DNA of 64,000 nucleotides from CAZDET01 sp964504335 (GTDB taxonomy: Bacteria; Bacteroidota; Bacteroidia; Chitinophagales; Saprospiraceae), in assembly GCA_964504335.1 (NCBI GenBank), contig CAZDET010000017.1, forward strand, positions 1-64,000. Reading direction: 5' to 3'. Within the stretch, counting starts at the first letter, position 1. The number at the start of each line of letters is the position of its first letter. The translations under genes and the position numbers were made by a program. The notes below the pieces were generated by a model. It was given only the letters and a program-made list of their open reading frames with translations, was not told where the DNA came from and searched no databases. Shown here piece by piece: positions 1 through 7,753 of this stretch.

Positions 1-758
1 TGCGCCTCAAACGCGATCAGCGGCGCATAGCGGCCATCATGCCAGTGCAAGTGCTTGGGAACATGGTGGATATGGAGCGGCTGCAATTTATCGCACAGCG
101 CTTCAATTTGCCCATTGTCGAGGATTCTACGGAGGCGTTAGGTTCTTACTACAGGGGCAAGCACGCCGGGACCTTCGGGCGAATGGGTTGCTTTAGTTTC
201 AACGGGAATAAGATTATTTCTACGGGAGGTGGCGGGGTCATCGTCACTGATGAGGAAGCACTCGCCAAACACGCAAAGCACCTCACCACCCAGGCCAAGG
301 TCAGCGCCGAGGAATACCTGCACGATGAAACTGGTTACAATTATCGGCTAGTCAATGTCTTAGCGGCTATTGGGGTGGCACAAATGGAGCAACTGCCCGA
401 CTTCCTGGGGCGAAAGAAGCGGATGGATGCCTACTACCGCGAGCACCTGAGTGGGGTAGGGGATATTACCTTCCAGGCAGTCATGCCCGAAGTCGATCCC
501 AACTGCTGGCTGTTCACCTTTCGCACCGAGCGCATGCGGGAATTGCTGGCCTACCTCAACAGTCACCGCATTCAGACCCGGCCGTTTTGGGTGCCGATGA
601 ATCAACTGCCGATGCACCAAAAAGACTTCTATGTGCGCCGGGAGGATATTTCCGCGCACATTTACGCTACGAGCTTGAGCATTCCGAGTTCGGTCAACCT
701 CACTGAAGATCAACTCGAGCGGGTTGTTCGGGAAATCCAGTTGTTCTTTCAAAACTGA
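1..758 (+). CDS. LegC-type PLP-dependent sugar aminotransferase (5' truncated)
   Basis: Only the C-terminal 250 or so residues are in the window; the frame is open to the left edge, so the start is outside. The fold is DegT/DnrJ/EryC1 aminotransferase, which uses pyridoxal phosphate to aminate a UDP-4-keto-6-deoxy sugar in the cytoplasm. Seen directly: VEDSTEALGSYY (the Asp that contacts the PLP ring) and FSFNGNKIISTGGGG (the Schiff-base Lys in the GNK segment), followed by HLTTQAK and a YNYRL segment. The NGNK and LTTQAK wording is typical of LegC-like enzymes of the legionaminic/bacillosamine type rather than of VioA or RfbH; the exact sugar is inference. The nucleotide-sugar dehydratase that would make its substrate starts 9 bp downstream, which supports a shared pathway feeding a surface glycan. 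Confidence 0.85.
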   Translation, partial: RLKRDQRRIAAIMPVQVLGNMVDMERLQFIAQRFNLPIVEDSTEALGSYYRGKHAGTFGRMGCFSFNGNKIISTGGGGVIVTDEEALAKHAKHLTTQAKVSAEEYLHDETGYNYRLVNVLAAIGVAQMEQLPDFLGRKKRMDAYYREHLSGVGDITFQAVMPEVDPNCWLFTFRTERMRELLAYLNSHRIQTRPFWVPMNQLPMHQKDFYVRREDISAHIYATSLSIPSSVNLTEDQLERVVREIQLFFQN

Positions 759-767
759 TCCACCGAC

Positions 768-1982
768 ATGATAAATCTCCACCTGCCCTCCTTTATCGCC
801 CAGCATGTGACGGGGCGACCGGAAAGCATGTTCCTACCTGACCTGAGAACCTATCAGGGGGAGTTGGCCAGGGCCATCGACGGAAAATCCGTCTTGGTGA
901 TCGGAGGGGCCGGATCCATCGGTTCTTCGTTCATTAAAGCGTTGCTGCGATATTATCCTTCCCGGCTCTACGTAGTGGATACCAATGAAAACGGGCTAAC
1001 GGAGCTCACCCGGGATTTGCGCTCGAGCGAAGGCTACCACATTCCCGAAGATTACAAAACGTATCCAATCAATTTCGGAGATGCGGTATTTGCGAAATTG
1101 GTTCGGCAACAGGGGCCTTTCCACATCGTTGCCAATTTTGCGGCTCACAAGCACGTGCGCAGCGAGAAAGATCATTATTCGATCGAGGCAATGATCGAGA
1201 ATAACGTACTGCGCACTTATAAACTGGTGGAACTGCTGACGGAGCAACCACCGGACCACTTTTTCTGCGTCAGCACGGATAAGGCCGCCAATCCGGTCAA
1301 CGTCATGGGAGCGAGTAAAAAGTTGATGGAGGAGGTGTTGTTGGCTTTTTCCGAACGGATGTCGATTACTACTGCTCGATTTGCGAATGTCGCCTTTAGT
1401 AATGGAAGTCTGCTCGATGGCTTTCTGTTTCGCCTGTTGAAGGGGCAACCTCTTAGTGCGCCCAATGACGTCCGACGTTACTTCGTATCTCCCGAAGAAA
1501 GTGGGCAACTCTGCCTGCTGGCCTGCTGCCTCGGGAAACCGGGAGAGATTTTCTTCCCAAAACTCCGGGAAGAAGAAATGAAAACGTTTAGCCATATCGG
1601 CACGGCCCTGCTGAGCGAATTGGGCTACGAAGCAACCCCTGCTCCAAGCGAATCGGAGGCGAGGGCACAAGCTGCGGCCTGGACCAGCGAAGACAACCGG
1701 TATCCGGTGTATTATTTTGCTACGGATACTTCCGGAGAAAAATCTTACGAAGAGTTTTTTACCGAAGCGGAACAAGTCGATTTGAGTCGATTCTCTGCGC
1801 TTGGGGTAATAACCCATACCGACCGAAGGGCCATTCACGATTTGCACGAAGTAATTGCCCGCCTGCGGGAGCGGGTTTCCGATTCCCAAACAAACAAGGC
1901 GGCTATTGTCGGCTTACTGCAAGAACTGATTCCAAATTTCGCCCATGTGGAAACCGGTCGAAATCTTGACCAAAAGATGTAA
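768..1982 (+). CDS. UDP-N-acetylglucosamine 4,6-dehydratase-like protein (CapD/LegB family)
   Basis: Short-chain dehydrogenase/reductase fold enzyme of the polysaccharide_biosynth_2 type, expected to convert UDP-GlcNAc to the 4-keto-6-deoxy sugar used by the upstream aminotransferase. The Rossmann motif GGAGSIGS is at residues 46-53, after an about 40-residue N-terminal extension. NFAAHKHVRSEKD and the catalytic STDKAANPVNVMGASKK segment (around residue 168) are classic for CapD/PglF/LegB; as in that family the usual YxxxK Tyr is replaced (MGASK). Length 404 aa fits the soluble LegB-like subgroup without membrane segments. It sits 9 bp after the aminotransferase and 1 bp before the next gene, so it belongs to the same operon. 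The exact product is inferred from the neighbour. Confidence 0.85.
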   Translation: MINLHLPSFIAQHVTGRPESMFLPDLRTYQGELARAIDGKSVLVIGGAGSIGSSFIKALLRYYPSRLYVVDTNENGLTELTRDLRSSEGYHIPEDYKTYPINFGDAVFAKLVRQQGPFHIVANFAAHKHVRSEKDHYSIEAMIENNVLRTYKLVELLTEQPPDHFFCVSTDKAANPVNVMGASKKLMEEVLLAFSERMSITTARFANVAFSNGSLLDGFLFRLLKGQPLSAPNDVRRYFVSPEESGQLCLLACCLGKPGEIFFPKLREEEMKTFSHIGTALLSELGYEATPAPSESEARAQAAAWTSEDNRYPVYYFATDTSGEKSYEEFFTEAEQVDLSRFSALGVITHTDRRAIHDLHEVIARLRERVSDSQTNKAAIVGLLQELIPNFAHVETGRNLDQKM

Positions 1983-1983
1983 T

Positions 1984-2673
1984 ATGTATTCCTTCATAAA
2001 GCGCTATTTCGACATTTTTTTCTCGCTGCTCATTTTAATTTTACTAGCTCCGCTACTCCTTCCGATCATTCTTGCCCTTCGATTTACCGCTGAAGGAGAA
2101 GTTTTTTATTTGCAGGAGCGAGTGGGGTTCCGCAATCAGCGGTTTCAGATTTTTAAGTTTGCTACCATGCTGAAAAACAGTCCAAATATGAAGGGCGGTG
2201 AGATCACCCTGCGCAACGACCCACGTATTACTCCGGTGGGCCGGTACTTGCGCATTAGCAAATTGAACGAACTGCCCCAGATCCTGAACGTACTGTTTGG
2301 GCATATGAGCTTTGTCGGGCCCCGGCCTTTAATGCCGGTTAGCTTCGAGCAGTACAGTGAAGAAACTCAGAATGTAATCTACAATGTGAAACCGGGAATA
2401 ACGGGTATCGGCTCTTTGATTTTCCGCGATGAAGAGAAACTCGTAACAGATGCAGATATGGATCCGCGTGAGTTTTACCAGCGGTTCATTTTTCCTTACA
2501 AGGGGCAGGTCGAAATGTGGTATCAGAAGAACCAGTCGTTTTACACCGATTTCGTAATTCTGCTCCTCACGGCGCTGGCTATAGTGGCCCCACAGTTGAG
2601 CCTCGTTGAGAAATTCTTTCCTTCCCTTCCCCCGCGGCCGCGGCAATTGCAGTACCAAAAAGCGGTCTCCTGA
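1984..2673 (+). CDS. PglC-like priming sugar-phosphate transferase
   Basis: Small (229 aa) bacterial sugar transferase (PF02397) that moves a sugar phosphate from a UDP-sugar to undecaprenyl phosphate on the inner membrane, the first committed step of glycan assembly. An N-terminal hydrophobic re-entrant helix (residues 8-30) is followed by the catalytic core: LQERVGFRNQRFQIFKFATM, then a SKLNELPQILNVLFGHMSFVGPRP segment with the family-typical LDELPQ-like and VGPRP motifs. I start at ATG 1984, one base after the dehydratase stop, because the family begins with (K)RxFD; the in-frame start 39 bp upstream would only add residues overlapping the previous gene. It lacks the Wzx-like N-terminal membrane half found in the second priming enzyme at 11.3 kb. 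Confidence 0.9.
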   Translation: MYSFIKRYFDIFFSLLILILLAPLLLPIILALRFTAEGEVFYLQERVGFRNQRFQIFKFATMLKNSPNMKGGEITLRNDPRITPVGRYLRISKLNELPQILNVLFGHMSFVGPRPLMPVSFEQYSEETQNVIYNVKPGITGIGSLIFRDEEKLVTDADMDPREFYQRFIFPYKGQVEMWYQKNQSFYTDFVILLLTALAIVAPQLSLVEKFFPSLPPRPRQLQYQKAVS

Positions 2674-3350
2674 GTACCACCGTTTTTGTAATCCTACCTA
2701 CTTACAACGAATCCCCTGATTTACTTGCCTCTTTATTAGCTGAATTTGAAGAAACTCACTATGGCGTAATTCTTGTTGATGACGGCTCGGATGTCCCCGT
2801 TCAAAGGTTCCCCGGGGTACACCTGCTTAGACACCTGGCTAATCTGGGGCAGGGAGCTGCCCTGCAAACCGGTATGGAATACGCCCTGCGTCTGGGGGCA
2901 TCCTACTGCGTTCATTTTGATGCCGATGGCCAGCATCTGGTATCAGAGATTGCCAAGGTACTGGAGCCGGTTCATAGCGGGAAGTGCGATATATGTTTAG
3001 GTTCGAGGCTGCTGCGACCGTCGGATCGGCGGGAGGTGCCAGCAACCAAAAGAGCCGTATTAAGGCTTGCCCGATTATTTCACCGCCTCACGACGGGACT
3101 CTCTCTGAGTGATGCCCACAATGGGTTGCGTGCGCTTAACCGGACGGCCATGGAGCGGATCGTCCTTCACGAACCACGGATGGCCCATGCCTCTGAAATA
3201 CTCTACCGCATTCGGCAGTCGAACCTGCGGTGGCAGGAGGTACCGGTTCGGGTGTTGTATCCGGTTTACGCGCGCAAGAAAGGACAATCCATCGGGGAAG
3301 CCGTGCCCATCGGGATACGTTTTTTGATTCGTAGATATTTACTCAAATAA
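2670..3350 (+). CDS. GT2 family glycosyltransferase, probable CTG start
   Basis: Dolichol-phosphate-mannose-synthase-like GT2 enzyme, about 226 aa. The first ATG (2874) would remove the nucleotide-binding half of the GT-A fold, yet the frame upstream is open from 2610 and encodes unmistakable family sequence: VFVILPTYNES, VILVDDGS, HLANLGQGAALQTG, then HFDADGQH after the ATG. The only plausible initiators before VFVILPTYNES are CTG at 2670, which overlaps the preceding TGA stop as CTGA, or ATT at 2646. I chose CTG because the overlap mimics an ATGA coupling. The DxD-like DADGQH carries the metal-binding aspartates. The next gene (DUF2304) is a common partner of such GT2 proteins and overlaps by one base. 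Confidence 0.75.
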   Translation: MSTTVFVILPTYNESPDLLASLLAEFEETHYGVILVDDGSDVPVQRFPGVHLLRHLANLGQGAALQTGMEYALRLGASYCVHFDADGQHLVSEIAKVLEPVHSGKCDICLGSRLLRPSDRREVPATKRAVLRLARLFHRLTTGLSLSDAHNGLRALNRTAMERIVLHEPRMAHASEILYRIRQSNLRWQEVPVRVLYPVYARKKGQSIGEAVPIGIRFLIRRYLLK

Positions 3351-3697
3351 TGACACCGATACAATTCATATTGTTAGCAGGATTGCTGACGATCGGATGG
3401 CTGTACTACCGATTGCTTCGTCACCGACCACTGTGGAGGATTATCATAGTTGCCGTGTTTCTGGTCGGTGGGTACTTTGTATTGTTCCCGGATAGTACCA
3501 CGGTCATTGCCCAGGCATTGGGGGTCGACCGGGGGGCTGATCTGTTTTCCTACATCGGCATCCTGTTAGGTTATGCCGGTATTGGATGGGTCTATCACAC
3601 GGTCAAAAGAATTGAAAGACGACAGGAGCTCATCATTCGTGCACTAGCGCTCGATCGTGCTTCTTATGGAGACCATGCAACTGAAAAACCTTCATAA
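3350..3697 (+). CDS. DUF2304 domain membrane protein
   Basis: Small 115-aa integral membrane protein with three predicted hydrophobic segments (about residues 4-22, 29-47 and 63-82) and a charged C-terminal helix that includes KRIERRQELIIRALAL. This matches DUF2304, a family almost always encoded beside a GT2 glycosyltransferase of the DPM1 type; it is thought to act as a membrane partner, but no biochemical role is established. Its ATG overlaps the last base of the GT2 stop codon (TAATG), so the two are translationally coupled. Its 3' end overlaps the start of the next membrane protein by about 30 bp. Confidence 0.8.
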   Translation: MTPIQFILLAGLLTIGWLYYRLLRHRPLWRIIIVAVFLVGGYFVLFPDSTTVIAQALGVDRGADLFSYIGILLGYAGIGWVYHTVKRIERRQELIIRALALDRASYGDHATEKPS

Positions 3698-5129
3698 AAT
3701 AGGCTATATATGCTGGTCGGCCGTACTGTGTATGGGCATGCTGCCTTTCATTTATCTGGTCTTCTTCAACCATCCACTCGGAACGCACGAATGGGATTGG
3801 ATCAGCAATTGGGCAGGTAGCATTGATCACCTGAATTATTGGGAGGAACAGGTCTACTGGTACCAGGCTAATACTGGTCGCTACACAAGTACGGCCCTGC
3901 TAAGTTTGACGAATTTCTGGTACACCTTGCCCCGATTCCAGCTGTTGTTCCTACTCAATTTGCTCGTTTTGGCGGGGGCGATTTTCCTGTTTCTCAATGC
4001 GCATCTTTCCCGACAACTATCGCTGCAAAAGAAGCTTCTTATAAGCGGCTCGGTCTTTTTCCTTTACATAGATCAACTGACAAATACCTACGAAAGTCTA
4101 TTTCGCTTTACGGTGGTCATCATCTACCAACTCGGTACTGTGTTTTCCCTGCTTCTGTTTGCATTGGTGCAGGGGGCCAAGCCCTATTCCCGGCGGCGCA
4201 CGGTGGTTGGTTTGCTGGTGGCATTCCTGCTTGCAGGTACGAATGAAATCAGTGTAATTGTTGCTCATCTTTTTATGGTTGGTAGTTTCCTTTATTGGAG
4301 GCTGTTGCGACAGCATGTTCTGCCGCAGGGTTGGTATTTCATTTACTTAGGATTGGTGGTCGGCACCATCCTTTTATTGAGCGCTCCCGGCAATGGGGTC
4401 CGGATGGGCTATTATCCGAATGCCGGCAATCTGCTAGTTACCATTAGCCTGACGATCGCGGCTACCTTGTATCTGTGGGTAGACTGGCTGACTAACTCCC
4501 TTTTGATCCCGATCAGTATGCTTCTGGTGCCCCATCTGGTGCGCTACCTGTCGATTGATCGAAAAGCGCTTTGGTTGTTGTTGGCCGGAATGATTTTGCT
4601 GGTGCCAGTGTGTATGGCCCCGTTCTTTTGGGCTTCGGGTGGAATCGGGTTTCCGGAACGAATTATTGATTTACTCTTTCTTTTTTTCAGCCTCTGCTTT
4701 GGGGGAATTTGTATTCATTTTTTCCAACGAATCGAAAATCGGCTTTTCCTGGATCATTCCTACTTCGTCATTCTGATTTCTGTGTTTTCCGTTGGGACAC
4801 TATTTTTCGGGGGCTTGTCTCTGGATCGCAGCGGTGTTGGGTCCGGTAAAACGCCATTCGATCGACTCCAGGTTGAGGCTCCGGTAGGAAATGCCTGGTT
4901 GAGTATACTGCGCGATGAACCGGCACGGTATGATAAGGCCTTACAGAATCAGTACTTGCAGGTGAGAAATTGTCGCTCGGATACCTGTTGGGTGGAACCA
5001 CCTCCGGTATTTCCCATCCCACTTTACGATCAGGTGTACGATCGAAAGTTGGAGCCGGACGGAGACGTTTTTATGGGGCCCGCACTCGGGCGGTCGGAAA
5101 CCGTTGTGCGGTATTCGATCGAACGGTAG
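3666..5129 (+). CDS. Multi-pass membrane protein, DUF6056-like
   Basis: About 487 aa with roughly 11-12 hydrophobic segments, beginning with a TM helix at residues 12-32 followed by a luminal-type loop with the acidic pair HEWDW and then GRYTSTALL. This layout (a first TM then an Asp/Glu-containing periplasmic loop) is that of GT-C style glycosyltransferases and of DUF6056 proteins, for which no reaction is proven. The soluble C-terminal 80 residues carry a CRSDTCW segment. Start chosen at ATG 3666; ATG 3675 is equally possible, and both overlap the DUF2304 gene. Context (priming transferase, GT2, GDP-mannose synthesis) suggests addition of a sugar to a lipid-linked oligosaccharide, which is inference. 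Confidence 0.65.
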   Translation: METMQLKNLHKIGYICWSAVLCMGMLPFIYLVFFNHPLGTHEWDWISNWAGSIDHLNYWEEQVYWYQANTGRYTSTALLSLTNFWYTLPRFQLLFLLNLLVLAGAIFLFLNAHLSRQLSLQKKLLISGSVFFLYIDQLTNTYESLFRFTVVIIYQLGTVFSLLLFALVQGAKPYSRRRTVVGLLVAFLLAGTNEISVIVAHLFMVGSFLYWRLLRQHVLPQGWYFIYLGLVVGTILLLSAPGNGVRMGYYPNAGNLLVTISLTIAATLYLWVDWLTNSLLIPISMLLVPHLVRYLSIDRKALWLLLAGMILLVPVCMAPFFWASGGIGFPERIIDLLFLFFSLCFGGICIHFFQRIENRLFLDHSYFVILISVFSVGTLFFGGLSLDRSGVGSGKTPFDRLQVEAPVGNAWLSILRDEPARYDKALQNQYLQVRNCRSDTCWVEPPPVFPIPLYDQVYDRKLEPDGDVFMGPALGRSETVVRYSIER

Positions 5130-5224
5130 AAGCTTCTGAAAACGCTTATGTGCGGCGGCTACATACGAGTTTAACGGTCTACGACGTTTAACGCACCGTA
5201 TTCTCCATATATCAAACCGCTCTC

Positions 5225-6307
5225 ATGTCTCAACACACCTATATTGCGATTATGGCTGGAGGGGTCGGCTCGCGTTTCTGGCCGGCTAGTAGAGAGGCTC
5301 AGCCGAAGCAGTTTCTCGATATTCTGGGCACCGGAAAGACCCTATTGCGGCAGACCTTCGAGCGATTTCTACAACTGACGGATGCGAGCCGCATTTACAT
5401 TGTAACAAATAAGTCTTACCACCAACAGGTACTGCAACAGTTGCCAGAACTTGGCGCGCACCAAATATTGTGCGAACCTTCTCGCAATAATACGGCACCC
5501 TGTGTGGCGTATGCTGCCATGAAGCTATATCAGCTCGATCCGGAGGCCAACATGGTAATTGCACCGAGCGATCATATGATCACCAATGAGCCCTTGTTTA
5601 TCGATAACCTCCGCAAGTGCCTGGAATACGCTGAGGTACACGACGCCTTGCTTACCTTAGGGATTGCTCCTGACCGACCCCATACCGGATATGGTTATAT
5701 TCAGTTTGACCGCGAGTCGGTGGGCGACGGTATTTATCCGGTGGCGAGATTCACCGAAAAACCACCCCGGGCAACCGCCGAAGCCTTTATTGCCAGCGGA
5801 GACTATTTGTGGAATGCGGGTATTTTCGTGTGGCGTGCAGCCACCGTTCTGGAGGCCTACCAATGTTATGCCCCGAAAATCTACGATTTGCTCGCGCAGG
5901 ATACAAGCTGTTATAATACCCCTCGCGAACAAGCGTTTATCGACGAGGTCTATCCTAAAACGCCCAGTATTTCGGTAGACTACGCGATTATGGAAAAAGC
6001 CGATCGAGTATACACACTACCTGCACAATTCGGATGGTCGGATTTGGGAGCCTGGGGAAGCCTCTACCAGGAAAGCACAAAGGACGGTTCCGGGAATGTG
6101 ATCCACGCGAACGAATGCTTTCTAACGGATACCTACAATAGTTTCATCCGTGCTCCGAAAGGTAAGTTAGTCGTTGTAGGCGGTATGGACGAAGTGTTAA
6201 TCATCGATGAGCAAGACGTTTTACTCGTTTATCCCAAAGGCCGGGAACAGGAAATAAAGGAACTGCGGCAGCAAGTCAAGACCCAATTTGGAGACCGTTT
6301 CTTGTGA
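5225..6307 (+). CDS. manC: Mannose-1-phosphate guanylyltransferase
   Basis: Makes GDP-mannose from mannose-1-phosphate and GTP, the donor for mannose, fucose and related residues. The nucleotidyltransferase signature GGVGSRFWPASREAQPKQF lies at residues 12-30, EPSRNNTAPC near 85, and the conserved FTEKP segment near residue 175, followed by WNAGIFVW. At 360 aa it is the short monofunctional type without a fused phosphomannose isomerase domain. It follows the membrane protein after 95 bp and ends just before a strong intrinsic terminator, so it closes the first transcription unit of the locus. Confidence 0.95.
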   Translation: MSQHTYIAIMAGGVGSRFWPASREAQPKQFLDILGTGKTLLRQTFERFLQLTDASRIYIVTNKSYHQQVLQQLPELGAHQILCEPSRNNTAPCVAYAAMKLYQLDPEANMVIAPSDHMITNEPLFIDNLRKCLEYAEVHDALLTLGIAPDRPHTGYGYIQFDRESVGDGIYPVARFTEKPPRATAEAFIASGDYLWNAGIFVWRAATVLEAYQCYAPKIYDLLAQDTSCYNTPREQAFIDEVYPKTPSISVDYAIMEKADRVYTLPAQFGWSDLGAWGSLYQESTKDGSGNVIHANECFLTDTYNSFIRAPKGKLVVVGGMDEVLIIDEQDVLLVYPKGREQEIKELRQQVKTQFGDRFL

Positions 6308-6342
6308 TTTCTGCCGTACGATCGAACTGCGATTAGATCAGG

Positions 6343-6371
6343 AGGGCGCTTCGGCGCCCTTTGTGTTTTGT
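6343..6371 (+). terminator. Intrinsic terminator with UUCG tetraloop
   Basis: A perfect 7-bp GC-rich stem (AGGGCGC at 6343-6349 and GCGCCCT at 6354-6360) is closed by the extra-stable TTCG tetraloop and followed by the T-rich run TTTGTGTTTT. It lies 35 bp after the manC stop and ends 20 bp before the next start, so it separates the two transcription units. The stem also reads as a hairpin on the other strand but has no T-run there. Confidence 0.85.
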
Positions 6372-6391
6372 GGAAAAGGGTTGTACCTTTT

Positions 6392-7696
6392 ATGAATTCG
6401 ACAAGTACTTCACTCGTGCCCAATCGAAAACTACTGATACTTGCCTATACGTTTTTACCCGTATTCAAGACCTCCTCACGAAGATTTGCGGGGTTATTCG
6501 AGCAATTCGAGCGCCATTTTGATGATGTAATCGTGCTTTCATCGATAAATAGTCACTTTATGGCGAGAGACAACGGGCAGCACCGGGAGGCCAACGTTAT
6601 TTATCTGCGGGGTAAGGATTTGAGGGCCCTGCTCTACGGAAATGATATTATTCCTACTACCATAAAGCTTTCTCGGGCAAGAGGAACGGTTACCGGAGAA
6701 CTACTGCGCTGGCGGCAGGCGTGGCCAACTCTATATTTCACGGATGACGGTGGCCCCATTTACCGACGCAACGCCTTCTCGAAGGCCGTCGAACTCATCG
6801 AAAAGGAAGGAATCACCCATCTGTTTTCTTCTTTTCGCCCCTGGAGTGATCACCTGATTGCAGCACGACTGAAAAAGCGGTTTCCTAACCTGTATTGGAT
6901 AGCCGACTTTCGCGACCTACCGGTTGATTCAGTACGCAAGGACATAGGATGGCCGGCCGTGCAACGGCGGTTTCTACATAACCAAATCAAGCTTGCGGAC
7001 GTAGTCACAGCGGTATCGGAAGGACAAGCCCGTCAGTTAAGCGTATTTCACAGTCGGGTTCACGTACTTCGAAACGGGATTTTCCGATTGCCGCCACCGT
7101 TTCCAACTATGGGGAATACCTCAAAATTCACCATTCGATATACCGGATCGATTTATCGATCACTTCAGGATCCTTCGCCGGTTTTCAGGGTGCTGCGGCA
7201 ACTGATCGACCAGGGTAAAATGAATCCGTTCCACCTTCGGTTGGAATTTTTTGGTAATGATCCGGAGGCCTGGCGCAGTTGGACCTCGGAGCACGGCTTA
7301 TCCCATTTGTCGGAAGAATTCCCTCCGCGAAAGCTGGATCAACTCCTCGAAGCTCAACAGGGAAGTCAAATCAACTTACTATTGACTTGGTCTGGCCCGG
7401 GATACTATGGAGTACTCACGGCGAAACTCTACGATTATTTACAGGCAGGACGTCCCATTCTTGCCTTTGTCAATGGCCCGGAAGACCCGGAACTAAGAGA
7501 CATTGTGGAAGGCTGTCGTGCTGGTAAAGTATTCCATCAAAATAGTTGTGCTGGTGCTATCGAGGCCTGGCTCCTCGATCTCTACCGCACCTGGACCTTC
7601 ACCGGAGGCCTCCCCTGGTTGATGGATCGCTCTGCACTCGAAGCCTATACCTGGCGCGCACAGGTTGCCTCATTGGCTAAGGTGTTAATGCTTTAA
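6392..7696 (+). CDS. Glycosyltransferase, GT4-like (GT-B fold)
   Basis: 434-aa protein with the two-Rossmann GT-B organisation: the N-terminal half starts KLLILAYTFLPVFKTSSRR and contains a DFRDLP segment, the mid-region has VTAVSEGQARQLS, and the C-terminal half has the nucleotide-binding AKLYDYLQAGRPILAFV motif that replaces the EX7E of GT4 enzymes. Such proteins transfer a sugar from a nucleotide donor at the cytoplasmic face. ATG 6392 was chosen over an upstream in-frame TTG because it directly follows the terminator's T-run. The gene is monocistronic-looking, and its stop codon lies within the palindromic octamer tract that follows. Acceptor and donor cannot be read from sequence. Confidence 0.75.
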   Translation: MNSTSTSLVPNRKLLILAYTFLPVFKTSSRRFAGLFEQFERHFDDVIVLSSINSHFMARDNGQHREANVIYLRGKDLRALLYGNDIIPTTIKLSRARGTVTGELLRWRQAWPTLYFTDDGGPIYRRNAFSKAVELIEKEGITHLFSSFRPWSDHLIAARLKKRFPNLYWIADFRDLPVDSVRKDIGWPAVQRRFLHNQIKLADVVTAVSEGQARQLSVFHSRVHVLRNGIFRLPPPFPTMGNTSKFTIRYTGSIYRSLQDPSPVFRVLRQLIDQGKMNPFHLRLEFFGNDPEAWRSWTSEHGLSHLSEEFPPRKLDQLLEAQQGSQINLLLTWSGPGYYGVLTAKLYDYLQAGRPILAFVNGPEDPELRDIVEGCRAGKVFHQNSCAGAIEAWLLDLYRTWTFTGGLPWLMDRSALEAYTWRAQVASLAKVLML

Positions 7697-7733
7697 TATT
7701 TTGCCTGGGCAAAACTTAATACTTTAAAGCATT
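7685..7733. repeat. Palindromic octamer-step tract
   Basis: Inverted repeat AATGCTTTAA (7687-7696) / TTAAAGCATT (7724-7733), with a nested hairpin TTTTGC-CTGG-GCAAAA at 7699-7714. The left arm reads as 8-bp steps TTAATGCT then TTAATATT, and the right arm as TAATACTT then TAAAGCAT. It overlaps the stop codon of the upstream glycosyltransferase and may act as a bidirectional mRNA 3'-end structure. It belongs to the family best seen at 60571-60626, with which it shares the AATGCT..TAA arm. Confidence 0.6.
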
Positions 7734-7753
7734 CACAAAGTCGATCGCCCCCT

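Noticed and set aside
996..1889. Long open frame on the minus strand (about 297 codons)
   Set aside because: It is antisense to the dehydratase gene, whose family motifs are certain; the minus frame has no recognisable motif and atypical composition.
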